DNA from: Bifidobacterium commune
GTDB taxonomy: Bacteria; Actinomycetota; Actinomycetes; Actinomycetales; Bifidobacteriaceae
Length of the DNA stretch: 64,000 nt
NCBI RefSeq assembly: GCF_900094885.1
Contig: NZ_FMBL01000003.1
Coordinates: forward strand, 62,001 to 126,000
Direction of reading: 5' to 3'
Made by a program: the position numbers and the translations under genes
The notes under the pieces: model-generated
The model's input: only the letters and a program-made list of their open reading frames with translations
Told to the model about the DNA's origin: nothing
Database searches by the model: none
Shown here: piece after piece, positions 29,180 to 37,754 of the stretch
Position numbering within the stretch: position 1 is the first letter of the stretch
Layout of the letters: every line of letters begins with the position of its first letter

Positions 29180-29777
29180 TAGGGCTCCTGTTTTGATTGA
29201 TAACTGATTGCTATTCTAGTTGCTTTTTGTTAAGCGCAAGATTTTAGATTCAACTTGCTCACTGCGCTGATTGTGATGAAACGTAAGTTGTTTAAGTAAT
29301 CAAAATAATAAGCACGGTGCACATGTGGATAACCGTCCTGAGCCGTTATAAACAGCCTTGTCCACCAACAATAAACATGTGGATAAACTAGCGGAGAAAT
29401 GTGGATAAAGCGACGATTTGTCCACTGCGTTTTGTTCGTCATATTTTTATCCACATTATTTGAAGATCTTTCCACGACTACTCCACAAGCAATCTTGTGG
29501 ATATCCACTACTTATACGCAGAGTTTACCCCCATTTGTGCATAACGCTGTGGATAACTTTTATTTAAATTTTTTCCACATCCGGTGTGTCGCGAAGTGGA
29601 TAATATAGAAAACCCGTTAATTTGTCTATAGAAATGTCTTCTTCATTTACATGGTCACTACGTCCTTCATCTGGAGTAGGTACTGCCCGCTAAGCGCCTT
29701 TGCCGGAGCCAAGCGATTCAGTTATCGCGCTGAGGACACTGTGCCTGTATGTAATGAACTTTACAGCCGGAATGCTT
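29180..29777. other. oriC: Replication origin oriC (dnaA-dnaN intergenic DnaA-box cluster)
   Basis: In 598 gene-free bases about twelve DnaA boxes occur. Exact TTATCCACA (either strand) at 29324-29332, 29378-29386, 29400-29408, 29447-29455 and 29548-29556. A consensus-allowed TTATGCACA at 29536-29544. One-mismatch boxes at 29358-29366, 29418-29426, 29496-29504, 29571-29579 and 29595-29603. AT-rich tracts at 29558-29574 and around 29605-29650 could be the unwinding element. Genes on both sides read away from the region from dnaN leftward and rpmH rightward. Location and box density make this the chromosomal origin. Confidence 0.93.
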
Positions 29778-31682
29778 TCATTCTTCCGGATGCTGCTTGA
29801 GGCGTACCGTCAACTCCATAACGTAGTTGTAGATTTCCTGTTTTTCCTGCATCTCATTAGAGATACGGGTATAAGCATGCATCACTGTCGTATGGTCGCG
29901 TCCGCCGAAAACCTCTCCGATGTCGACAAGACTCATACTGGTCATTTCCCGGGCAAGATACATCGCGATTTGTCGCGCCAAAGCAACGTTCTTGGTACGT
30001 GCTCGCCCCACGAGATCGTCGAACGTCAAATGGAAATATTTCGCCACCTGACCGATGATGTCGGTCGGTCTGATTTCCACGTCAGTCGTGAAGAAGTCCT
30101 GCAACGTCTGCTCCGCAAGAGCGCGCGAAACCGGCTGGTTGCTCAACGACGCCACAGCGGTCACACGCGTAAGTGCGCCTTCCAGCTCGCGGATATTCTC
30201 AGTGAAGCGTTCGGCAATCAAATCGAGCACATCGTTGGGAATATTGGAATGGTTCATCGTTGCCATCATGCGGAGAATGGCGATACGAGTCTCAAGATCC
30301 GGCGGCTTTACGTCCACAGTAAGACCGGATTCGAAGCGCGAAATCAGTCGAGCCTCGAAACCTTTGAGATTCTTCGGTGCGACGTCAGATGCGATGACGA
30401 TGCGTTTGCCGGCCTGATAAAGTGCGTTGAACGTGTGGAAGAACTGCTCAAGCGTTGCCTCTTTGCCGCCCAGGAACTGGATGTCATCAATCAACAGCAC
30501 GTCAACCTCTCGGTAACGACGGTTGAACGCGGCAATCTGCCCCTGGCTCTGGTTCGGCGTCTGCAAAGCCTCGATGAATTCGTTGGTGAATTCCTCGCTG
30601 GTGACATAGCGCACCTTTAGTGAGCTGTCCTTAACCAGCGCGTAATTGCCGATGGCGTTGAGCAAGTGGGTTTTGCCAAGACCCGAGCCGCCATAAATAC
30701 ATAAAGGATTGAAATCCTTGCCGCTGCCTTCTGCCACGGCAAGTGCGACGGTACGTGCGAAACGGTTGGAATCACCGGGAACGAACGTGTCAAATGTTGC
30801 ATTCGTGTTCAGGTGGGTCTCAGGATCTCGTGCGGTTTTCTGGTCGTTAACGTCGAAGCCCGGGGCATTGCCGGAAGACGGTGCAGGCACGCTTGGTTGT
30901 TGCTGAGGTAGTGTCACGGATGTTTGCGGTTCCGGTGTCTGTCGAGTCTGTCGTTCGGACATTGCTGTCTTCTCGCTTTGCGAGGCAGTTTTTGCCGTCC
31001 CTGGTTGTGAAGAGAGATTTTCGTGCCGTTTGTTGCCGCGCCAGCTGCTGTAACCGCCGAAACCCGAGGCATCGGAATCGTCCGCTTCTGCCGTTGTTTC
31101 AAAGCTTAATTGGGACGCCTCCATCGAGCCATTTCTGGGCCGGTAATCGTAGTGATAGGCGTTGCTGCCGGGATATTGCCTGGGTCGCTCATCAAGTCGT
31201 GCGTGAGGTTCGACGTCGTGTTTGTCAGAGAAACGTTGTTCTGAAGCGAAATCACCGGAAGCTGCTGATGGGAAGTCGGGTGATTGTGAAGTTTCTGAAG
31301 AGGACTGTACATCCGGTTGGGCAACGTTGTCGTTTTCGACGTCACTATCTTCGGAGTCCGAATCCTCGGTCGTCCCGTTTTCGTCAGCGCGAATGCTGTC
31401 ATCATCGGTCGCAACGATTTTGAAAGCCGGGAACATATCGTGACCTGTTGCGAGCTTGAGAGCATTCAGCAGCGACTGATTCAGTTCGCCCTGCAATGCC
31501 TGTTGAGTTTCTAAATTGGCCACACACAAGACGATGGTCGGGCCGAAAACACCCTCTGGCCTGACTCCCTCAAGCCAGCCCTTGCTACGTGAAGTAATCG
31601 AGGGATCCCGTTGTAGTACCACAAGAGCATCGTTCCAGATACGCATGGCCTGGGCCATTGGGTCATTCGACTCATCTGCCAT
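29778..31682 (-). CDS. dnaA: Chromosomal replication initiator protein DnaA
   Basis: 634 residues from the start at 31682 ([20 protein letters not shown]), which has AAGGAAAGGG in the leader. Domain I spans about 1-90; a very long, Ser/Gln/Asp-rich domain II of some 200 residues follows (typical of bifidobacteria but longer than E. coli). The AAA+ domain has Walker [12 protein letters not shown] and Walker [10 protein letters not shown]. Domain IV has the DNA-binding signature DHTTVMHAY. It binds the boxes at oriC. The frame is open for 72 more codons upstream, but these overlap DnaA boxes and lack a ribosome site. Confidence 0.97.
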   Translation of the reverse strand: MADESNDPMAQAMRIWNDALVVLQRDPSITSRSKGWLEGVRPEGVFGPTIVLCVANLETQQALQGELNQSLLNALKLATGHDMFPAFKIVATDDDSIRADENGTTEDSDSEDSDVENDNVAQPDVQSSSETSQSPDFPSAASGDFASEQRFSDKHDVEPHARLDERPRQYPGSNAYHYDYRPRNGSMEASQLSFETTAEADDSDASGFGGYSSWRGNKRHENLSSQPGTAKTASQSEKTAMSERQTRQTPEPQTSVTLPQQQPSVPAPSSGNAPGFDVNDQKTARDPETHLNTNATFDTFVPGDSNRFARTVALAVAEGSGKDFNPLCIYGGSGLGKTHLLNAIGNYALVKDSSLKVRYVTSEEFTNEFIEALQTPNQSQGQIAAFNRRYREVDVLLIDDIQFLGGKEATLEQFFHTFNALYQAGKRIVIASDVAPKNLKGFEARLISRFESGLTVDVKPPDLETRIAILRMMATMNHSNIPNDVLDLIAERFTENIRELEGALTRVTAVASLSNQPVSRALAEQTLQDFFTTDVEIRPTDIIGQVAKYFHLTFDDLVGRARTKNVALARQIAMYLAREMTSMSLVDIGEVFGGRDHTTVMHAYTRISNEMQEKQEIYNYVMELTVRLKQHPEE

Positions 31683-32083
31683 AGTGGCCCTTTCCTTGGT
31701 ATCGGTACGTTTCCGACATCGTTGCCTTAACCATCGTGCCGTCTTCATCTCAGGCACAGCATTCCAGACTTTGTGATGCGGTGTTCTATTATATGTACTC
31801 CCATGACTCGAAGTTATCCACAGTCTTGCGTGTTGGAAACATTGAATTGTGAATAACACGCGTGTAATTTGTGGATAAGTCGTGTGCATGAGCCGCATAA
31901 AGTAAGCCTTGTACCGCTAGGGAAAACACAATATGAAATGTGAAGATAACCTTGAGATTATCCACAATATGTTCGCTGAACTTTCACTTGGTTTGACTTG
32001 GGACTAGGGGTGAGAGTAATTTGGTAGAGCTTGACTCATGAGGAGCCGTGCATTGGCATGGCTAAAACAACCGGGAGCATATT
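31683..32083. promoter_or_regulatory. dnaA-rpmH intergenic region with DnaA boxes and promoters
   Basis: 401 bases between divergent genes. DnaA boxes: TTATCCACA at 31814-31822 and 31958-31966, TGTGGATAA at 31870-31878, and TGTGAATAA (TTATTCACA) at 31848-31856. They lie upstream of dnaA, consistent with autoregulation and with being a second part of a bipartite origin. TTGACT (31993-31998) with TAATTT (32017-32022), spacing 18, is a candidate promoter for rpmH. Confidence 0.75.
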
Positions 32084-32218
32084 ATGAAGAGGACATTTCA
32101 GCCGAACAACCGCCGCCGTCATATGAAGCACGGCTTCCGCGCACGTATGCGCACCCGTGCCGGTCGTGCGGTCATCAATCGCCGCCGTGCCAAGGGCCGC
32201 AAGAACCTGACTGTCTGA
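32084..32218 (+). CDS. rpmH: 50S ribosomal protein L34
   Basis: 44 residues, [18 protein letters not shown] at the start and [10 protein letters not shown] at the end: the conserved, highly basic L34 of the large ribosomal subunit, near the peptide exit. It is directly beside dnaA and ahead of rnpA, as in most bacteria. GGGAGCA precedes the ATG. Confidence 0.97.
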   Translation: MKRTFQPNNRRRHMKHGFRARMRTRAGRAVINRRRAKGRKNLTV

Positions 32219-32236
32219 TTAATCGGCAGCAAAGGT

Positions 32237-32749
32237 ATGGATCGGCTGCAAAGCCATCGTGATTTTGTGCAGGTACTGAAACGCCGCAGAAAAGTCACTG
32301 AAAAGGATATCGTCGTGCATTTCTTAGTGTGCGACGATTCTTGTTGCAATCGCGCCAACGATTCTCGCAGTGCTTTAACTGCCAAGACATCGGGCAGTAC
32401 TATGGATGCCGCACAGGCGTCTACATGTGCGAATGAACCGCGACGTGGTGAGGTGAAGCGTCGTCTCGGACTTGCCGTGTCCAAGAACGTGGGCAATGCA
32501 GTGAGACGAAATCATGTGAAGCGCCGCTTTCGTGTATTGGCTAAGTCCTACGAGGACCTGCTACCAAAACATTGTGATATCGTGATGCGGGCCAAACCAA
32601 GCGCGGCACAGGCAGATTTTTCTTCCCTCGATCGGCAGGTGGGGGAGCTCTTCGCAGCGATTGACCGTAAGGCGGTACAAAGCAGTGAAGTGCGGTCAAA
32701 TCGTAGGGACGAACCTTCTTCAAACAATCGCCGGAGCGGTCGATCATGA
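32237..32749 (+). CDS. rnpA: Ribonuclease P protein component
   Basis: 170 residues, the protein subunit that helps RNase P RNA trim tRNA 5' ends. The RNR signature is seen as [18 protein letters not shown]. The usual size is about 120; an insertion of some 35 residues rich in Ser/Ala/Cys/Asp lies between the first strand (VVHFLVCDD) and GLAVSKNVG, and the C-terminal tail is long and charged. It starts 18 bases after rpmH and ends in an ATGA overlap with yidD, so the cluster rpmH-rnpA-yidD-yidC is probably one transcript. Confidence 0.93.
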   Translation: MDRLQSHRDFVQVLKRRRKVTEKDIVVHFLVCDDSCCNRANDSRSALTAKTSGSTMDAAQASTCANEPRRGEVKRRLGLAVSKNVGNAVRRNHVKRRFRVLAKSYEDLLPKHCDIVMRAKPSAAQADFSSLDRQVGELFAAIDRKAVQSSEVRSNRRDEPSSNNRRSGRS

Positions 32750-33231
32750 CCATCACGAATGTGTCGCAAATATGCTCGAAACAGCGGAATTTCAACAATT
32801 CTAGACACTTGGAAACCTGCGACGATGCTAATGGTACGGTTGAACCAAAGTCATCGACAGGTATCGGCAAGGTGAATGCGTTCGCGGTCCCTGACAAATC
32901 TGCATGTGCGGTTGTTTCCACCTCGCCTGCAGCCCGTGCTATTCTCGCTGCGATACGCTGGTATCAGCGTCATATCTCGGCTGGCAACCCGCCTTGCTGC
33001 AAGTATTATCCGTCTTGCTCAAACTACGCGGTTCAAGCGGTTACGCGGTACGGGGCCGTCCGTGGTGGGTTGTTGGCGGCGCTTCGGCTTCTGCGCTGCC
33101 GACCTTGGAGCAATGGTGGTATTGATGATGTACCTCAGCATTACTCGGTTTTTTACAGATTTTCTTGGTCTCGTGCTCACGAAGAGCCGAGATTGACTCC
33201 ATTGGCCTCGGACATGAAGGAGACGGCCTGA
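32746..33231 (+). CDS. yidD: Membrane protein insertion efficiency factor YidD
   Basis: 161 residues. The YidD domain (about residues 65-145) reads RWYQRHIS...[19 protein letters not shown] and [14 protein letters not shown]; this small amphipathic membrane-associated protein assists YidC. The N-terminal 65 residues are an unusual extension without recognised domain. The ATG overlaps the rnpA stop, so coupling favours this start, though translation from an internal start cannot be excluded. Two bases separate its stop from the yidC start. Confidence 0.88.
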   Translation: MTITNVSQICSKQRNFNNSRHLETCDDANGTVEPKSSTGIGKVNAFAVPDKSACAVVSTSPAARAILAAIRWYQRHISAGNPPCCKYYPSCSNYAVQAVTRYGAVRGGLLAALRLLRCRPWSNGGIDDVPQHYSVFYRFSWSRAHEEPRLTPLASDMKETA

Positions 33232-33233
33232 CG

Positions 33234-34253
33234 ATGTTCAACAATCCTGATTACAGCAAATTCCTCCTTGACCAAGGGCTTTTCGGTTGGGTCTATAAAA
33301 TCCTGACCCCCATCGAATGGCTTATGAGTGAGATCATGTACTGGTTCCATAGGCTTATGACCATGATTGGACTGCCGTCCAAGGGTACTTCATGGATCTT
33401 CTCCATCATCTTCCTCGTGTTGATTGTTCATGCTCTAGTTCTGCCAATATATGCAAAGCAGATGAGGGGCATGGCTAAGATGCAGGCTATCCAGCCCAAG
33501 CTAATGCGCATCCAGAAAAAATATAAGGGCAAAACCGATCAGGCCAGTAAAGAAGCCATGAGTCGCGAGACTATGAAACTGTATGAGGACAACAAGGTCA
33601 ACCCGATGGGTTCCTGTCTCCCGATGTTGATTCAAGGACCTGTGTTCATGTGCATGTTTTATATGCTTTCTGCGATTCCTTATATAGCACACGGTTCGAG
33701 AACCGCACTTGGCGCCTTCGACAAGGCGACGGCCGCCGAATTCGCAGATACGCAACTGTTCGGACTCAAGATTTCCAACACTTTCGGAATGGCTGATCTT
33801 TCCGGCAAGATTATTATCGGTATCTTCACCTTCATGATGTGCGCAGCGATGTGGTACATGCAGTTCAACAACATGCGTAAGAATCTTCCCGCAGCCTCCA
33901 TGGAGGGATCGCAGTACAAGATGCAGCAGGTGATGACCTGGCTCTTCCCGCTGATGTACATTTTCTCGGCAATCTCGATGCCATTCGCCGTGTTGATTTA
34001 CTGGTTGACAAGCAACATCTGCAACATGCTGCGTTCACTCTGGCAGGTTCGTGTTTTCCCAACCCCTGGTTCCCCGGCTGATGCCGCTAAGAAGGAACGC
34101 GATCATGTCAATGAGAACAAGCGGCGTGAGAAAGCCGGTGAGATTTCCATTGAAGAAGAGAATCTCAGAAAGGCTGAAGAAGAGGCGAAGCGGCGTGAGG
34201 AGAAAGGGTATCAGCGCGCACAGCCTAAGCGTAAGCGTAAAAAGAAGAACTAA
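33234..34253 (+). CDS. yidC: Membrane protein insertase YidC
   Basis: 339 residues starting MFNNPDYSKFLLDQGLFGWV, with GGAGACGG upstream; 23 additional in-frame codons upstream overlap yidD. It has five hydrophobic segments of the Oxa1/YidC core, including MGSCLPMLIQGPVFMCMFYML in the middle and the long charged C-terminal tail (KKERDHVNENKRREKAGE, ending in KRKRKKKN). Actinobacterial YidC lacks the large periplasmic domain of E. coli, and this fits. It inserts membrane proteins with or without SecYEG and follows yidD directly. Confidence 0.95.
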   Translation: MFNNPDYSKFLLDQGLFGWVYKILTPIEWLMSEIMYWFHRLMTMIGLPSKGTSWIFSIIFLVLIVHALVLPIYAKQMRGMAKMQAIQPKLMRIQKKYKGKTDQASKEAMSRETMKLYEDNKVNPMGSCLPMLIQGPVFMCMFYMLSAIPYIAHGSRTALGAFDKATAAEFADTQLFGLKISNTFGMADLSGKIIIGIFTFMMCAAMWYMQFNNMRKNLPAASMEGSQYKMQQVMTWLFPLMYIFSAISMPFAVLIYWLTSNICNMLRSLWQVRVFPTPGSPADAAKKERDHVNENKRREKAGEISIEEENLRKAEEEAKRREEKGYQRAQPKRKRKKKN

Positions 34254-34343
34254 GAGTTTTCGACCCCGGCGCAATTGCAATACAAAAGTGTCGGGGTCGG
34301 GGTGAGTTAGACTTAAGGGCAGTAATTGAACTAAGGAGCGTCT

Positions 34344-34994
34344 ATGTCAATCGACGAGGAAAAGACCGTTGAGCAGCTCAACGTTGAGGCTGATATCGCT
34401 GCTGATTATCTTGAAGGTTTGCTGGATATAGCGGACTATGAAGGTGATATTGAAATGGGCGTGCGTAATGGCCGTCCGACGGTTCAGATTGTCGCTGATG
34501 ACAATGAGGACATCAAGAATCTGATAGGGCACAATGGTGATGTCGTTGATGCATTGCAATTGCTCACGCGTTTAGCTGTTCAACAGAAGACCGGTGAGCG
34601 GTCCCGTCTGATTCTTGATGTAGATGGTTACTTAAGAAAGCGTCGAGAACGTTTGCGCGATAGCACATTGGATGTTATCGATGAGGTGCGTGAGACCGGA
34701 GAACAAGTCGATCTTAAGCCGATGAATTCCTTCGAGCGCAAGGTCGTGCACGATCTTGTTCGAGAGAAGGGCCTCAGGTCTCGGTCCCATGGTGAAGAGC
34801 CTCATCGTTATGTTTCTGTCTTTTTAAAGGCGCATGCCGCTGATTCGGCGCTGGATGACGAAGATATCACAGAGTCCAATCTTAGCGATCCAATTGTCGA
34901 GGACACAACGCGTCGTCGTGCACCACGAGCAGGCAGAGACATTGACCTTGATGAGGTTGTGGATATCGATGTCGCCGATGGGGATCGGGACTGA
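34344..34994 (+). CDS. khpB: KH/R3H RNA-binding protein KhpB (Jag)
   Basis: 216 residues. Order: a short acidic N-terminus, a KH-type domain at about 45-100 (VQIVADDNEDIKNLIGHNGDVVDALQ), and an R3H domain at about 120-180 (MNSFERKVVHDLV...HGEEPHRYVSVF). It ends in an acidic tail with many D and E. KhpB/Jag proteins bind RNA and influence cell division and sporulation in Firmicutes. It follows yidC by 90 bases with AAGGAGC before the ATG, the standard place for this gene. Confidence 0.9.
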   Translation: MSIDEEKTVEQLNVEADIAADYLEGLLDIADYEGDIEMGVRNGRPTVQIVADDNEDIKNLIGHNGDVVDALQLLTRLAVQQKTGERSRLILDVDGYLRKRRERLRDSTLDVIDEVRETGEQVDLKPMNSFERKVVHDLVREKGLRSRSHGEEPHRYVSVFLKAHAADSALDDEDITESNLSDPIVEDTTRRRAPRAGRDIDLDEVVDIDVADGDRD

Positions 34995-35028
34995 TTTTAG
35001 CTATTCTTGATTGAACTTACGATAGGGA

Positions 35029-35066
35029 AAAGAAGCCATGGCGGATATACATGCCGTGGCTTCTTT
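35029..35066 (+). terminator. Terminator after khpB
   Basis: A 14-bp stem, AAAGAAGCCATGGC at 35029-35042 and GCCGTGGCTTCTTT at 35053-35066, with a single T:G pair and a ten-base loop, ending in a T run. It closes the rpmH-khpB cluster 35 bases after the stop. Confidence 0.8.
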
Positions 35067-35213
35067 GATGTTGATAGTTTACTCATCATGAAATGTGATG
35101 TGTAACAGAGATTATTTCTTTACTGGCGGGTTCTGATTCATCGCGTTGTTGTGAATGGTTATGTATTTTGCTAGATTCGCAGATAAACACATACTTGAAT
35201 AGGGGAAGAATGT

Positions 35214-35903
35214 ATGGAATTCCAGATGCACACAGACGATGAATTGGAACATTCGTCGCTATTGGAAGATTTGTTTGGAGAAACTCTCCTGCAATTGCGT
35301 GTTTTTCAGAAAAAACTCGCTACTGAAGGTGAGCAGAGAGGTCTTATAGGACCGCGTGACGTCGATATTATTTGGGAGCGGCACATCCTTAACTCTGCAG
35401 CAGTTGTACCCTTTATTGAAGCTTCAGTGGATGAGAATGAGAGATTTAAAACCGTAGCTGACGTAGGCAGTGGCGGGGGATTCCCGGGCATTGTTGTTGC
35501 CGCATGTCTGCCTAATTTTAAAATCACCCTTATTGAACCAATGGAACGTCGCGTTGAATGGCTCAATGAGTGTGTGAGTGAACTTGGGTTGGATAACGTT
35601 ACTGTTCTGCGAGAGCGTGCAGAGAACTGCGTTAGCGACATCAAGCATAAGAAAGGTCTCCATCCTTTCTCTGTCGTTACATGTCGCGCGGTAGCACCCC
35701 TAACTAAGCTCTCCGGATGGACACTGCCGCTCCTTAAACATGGCGGGCAGCTTATTGCACTCAAGGGACGTTCTGCGCCCGAAGAGTTGCGCAAGGCTGG
35801 CAAAGAAATACTAAAGTATGGTGGTTGCAACCCTGAGGTATTCGACGCACCTATTGCAGAAGGTTTTGAACCAACACACGTTGCTATTATCAACAAAAAA
35901 TAA
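35214..35903 (+). CDS. rsmG: 16S rRNA m7G527 methyltransferase RsmG (GidB)
   Basis: 229 residues of the AdoMet-dependent methyltransferase that modifies G527 of 16S rRNA; loss gives low-level streptomycin resistance in other bacteria. Seen: AdoMet motif [11 protein letters not shown] near 84-95, the RNA-binding-face segment [14 protein letters not shown], and C-terminal [13 protein letters not shown] [16 protein letters not shown] lies before the ATG at 35214. It lies immediately left of the parS/parAB region, as in most bacterial origins. Confidence 0.95.
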   Translation: MEFQMHTDDELEHSSLLEDLFGETLLQLRVFQKKLATEGEQRGLIGPRDVDIIWERHILNSAAVVPFIEASVDENERFKTVADVGSGGGFPGIVVAACLPNFKITLIEPMERRVEWLNECVSELGLDNVTVLRERAENCVSDIKHKKGLHPFSVVTCRAVAPLTKLSGWTLPLLKHGGQLIALKGRSAPEELRKAGKEILKYGGCNPEVFDAPIAEGFEPTHVAIINKK

Positions 35904-35928
35904 GCAACGTTGATTTGTCGAAAGGGAA

Positions 35929-35944
35929 TGTTTCACGTGAAACG
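35929..35944. promoter_or_regulatory. parS: parS site 1 (15/16)
   Basis: TGTTTCACGTGAAACG differs in one base from the canonical parS palindrome TGTTTCACGTGAAACA and lies 25 bases after rsmG. ParB nucleates here. Confidence 0.85.
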
Positions 35945-36038
35945 TTCCCTTTTTTACGAGGTCAACCATTGTTCAGTACTGATTACTACAAACGTAATTT
36001 TGCAGAAAGTAAAAGGATGTCTATTGGCGATGGGCTGA

Positions 36039-36054
36039 TGTTTCACGTGAAACA
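36039..36054. promoter_or_regulatory. parS: parS site 2 (exact)
   Basis: Exact 16-base parS palindrome in the rsmG-parA gap. Confidence 0.95.
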
Positions 36055-36073
36055 TTTGTTTAAAAAACCGATA

Positions 36074-36176
36074 TATCGATTTCCGCCATGGTCGCACTGT
36101 TGTTACAAGGAAACCCCTTGTTTTATCTAGGCACTTTTCATATCGATTTTTTCATGGTCGCACTGTTGTTACAGGG
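36074..36176 (+). repeat. 37-bp direct repeat between two parS sites
   Basis: A block beginning TATCGATTT and ending CATGGTCGCACTGTTGTTAC plus A(A/G)GG occurs at 36074-36110 and again at 36141-36176. The second copy has one deletion and a few substitutions near the start and end. The function is unknown; it lies between parS sites 2 and 3. Confidence 0.8.
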
Positions 36177-36203
36177 TTAAAGGTATGTCTACTCGTCCAA
36201 TTA

Positions 36204-36219
36204 TGTTTCACGTGAAACA
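36204..36219. promoter_or_regulatory. parS: parS site 3 (exact)
   Basis: Exact 16-base parS palindrome in the rsmG-parA gap. Confidence 0.95.
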
Positions 36220-36411
36220 AATTCCGGCAAAATGAAGATAGGCCGTGTTTACTTAACTGACTGATTTGTTGAATGCAGTCTGCTCGCTATCGATGCAATG
36301 CCGTCACTTGAGTTATGTACCTTTTGTCTATCTGACTGGTAGTTCAACAAATTTTCTTATTCCGATCAATCGAAACTAATCTAAACATCGACATGGATAG
36401 GTAAAAAAGAA

Positions 36412-36427
36412 TGTTTCACGTGAAACA
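36412..36427. promoter_or_regulatory. parS: parS site 4 (exact)
   Basis: Exact 16-base parS palindrome, about 100 bases left of the third DnaA-box group. Confidence 0.95.
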
Positions 36428-36524
36428 TCTTATGTGATGAGCGGATGGTGTAGAAACATTCAGAGACATTTTTGCTGGTGTCGATGGATGGGGATTTCGA
36501 AGAGGTAATAAAATACGAAGCCAC

Positions 36525-36686
36525 TTATCCACATTTTTAGAAGTGCCAAAAAGTTATCCACACTTTAGAGGTGCAAGGAGTGGGCTCGGCGGATGGTTGG
36601 ATTTTCAACATTCACACGAACAAATTTTCGAATCGGTGTAGTTGTCCACAAAAGCTATGCACACTTATCCACCAATATGTGGATAA
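36525..36686. promoter_or_regulatory. Third DnaA-box cluster, upstream of parA
   Basis: Boxes: TTATCCACA at 36525-36533 and 36554-36562, TTGTCCACA at 36642-36650, TTATCCACC at 36665-36673, and TGTGGATAA at 36678-36686. No open reading frame with a ribosome site is credible here. The cluster ends 114 bases before the parA start and could regulate parAB or bind DnaA as an outlying part of the origin. Confidence 0.8.
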
Positions 36687-36799
36687 GTGTGTTCGTCGTT
36701 CAATCTGTCCATACGAATGACGAAACTAGAATAACTGGTCCAAAAAGATGCTGTGTTGTTTTAGAGTCTGTGATTCACGGCAGATAGTCGTAGGGGGTA

Positions 36800-37753
36800 A
36801 TGGATATGGAATCTGCCTCAGAAACCATCGGGCGCATTTTTGGTGGGAAAAACAGCTCTGTTGGTGCTGAGATGGCCGAGCTTTCGTCGAGGTATGAAAA
36901 GCTAAATCACACTCGTTTCCCGAAACCTTCCAAGACGCGATACATTGCTGTCGCGAATCAAAAAGGCGGAGTGGGTAAAACAACGTCAGCTATAAATATC
37001 GCGGCTGCATTGGCCCTTGCTCATTCAAAGGTTCTGGTTATTGATACCGATCCTCAAGGAAATGCTTCAACGGCATTGGGTGTGAAACATAACCCTGGTG
37101 ACTTGTCTACATACGATGTTCTGGAAGGTAGAAAGACCATTGCTGAGGTCAAACAGCAAAGCCCGGCGTTTAAAAATCTTGAAGTCGTCCCCGCTTCCAT
37201 TGATTTGAGTGGTGCTGAGCTAGAAGTCGCCAGTATGGAAAACCGAAACAATTTGCTTAAAGATGCGCTTTCTGAGTTCATGAAATCGTCCAAGACACAT
37301 TACGATTATGTCATCATTGATTGCCCACCTAGTCTAGGGCTTTTGGTTATCAACGCCATGTGTGCGGTGAATGAAGTTCTTATCCCTATTCAGGCTGAGT
37401 ACTACGCTCTGGAAGGTCTCGGTCAGCTAATCAATACCATCGGTTTGATTCAAAAGCACTATAATCCGGGGCTTTTGGTTTCCACCATGTTGGTGACGAT
37501 GTTCGACCGTCGCACACTGTTGAGCAAAGAGATTTATGACAAAGTGCATGAGCACTATCCTCATATAGTGCTCGAGACAACCATCCCACGTTCTGTGAAA
37601 ATATCCGAGGCGCCAAGCTTTGCACAAAGCGTCATTGAATATGATCCCCACGGTATGGGAGCTGTGTCATATCGAGAGGCTGCATTGGAGATAGCGCGAA
37701 GGTCACCTTCGGTCCTGAAGATGATAAAAAACAAAGAGCAGAGGAGTAACTGA
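36800..37753 (+). CDS. parA: Chromosome partitioning ATPase ParA (Soj)
   Basis: 317 residues. Deviant Walker A motif KGGVGKTTSAINIA near 55, motif DTDPQGNAS, and the catalytic loop YVIIDCPPSLG. An N-terminal extension of about 45 residues precedes the core. The DNA-bound ParA-ATP gradient moves ParB-parS complexes. GGGGGT lies upstream of the ATG. Its stop is separated from the parB start by one base, so the pair is co-translated. Confidence 0.96.
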   Translation: MDMESASETIGRIFGGKNSSVGAEMAELSSRYEKLNHTRFPKPSKTRYIAVANQKGGVGKTTSAINIAAALALAHSKVLVIDTDPQGNASTALGVKHNPGDLSTYDVLEGRKTIAEVKQQSPAFKNLEVVPASIDLSGAELEVASMENRNNLLKDALSEFMKSSKTHYDYVIIDCPPSLGLLVINAMCAVNEVLIPIQAEYYALEGLGQLINTIGLIQKHYNPGLLVSTMLVTMFDRRTLLSKEIYDKVHEHYPHIVLETTIPRSVKISEAPSFAQSVIEYDPHGMGAVSYREAALEIARRSPSVLKMIKNKEQRSN

Positions 37754-37754
37754 A

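Noticed and set aside
29700..30620. 306-codon open frame opposite dnaA
   Set aside because: Antisense shadow of a conserved gene.
31683..31898. N-terminal extension of dnaA to 31898
   Set aside because: The extra 72 codons contain DnaA boxes, have no ribosome site, and the family start MADESN-type is at 31682.
36593..36787. 64-codon open frame upstream of parA
   Set aside because: It is made of DnaA boxes and has no ribosome site.
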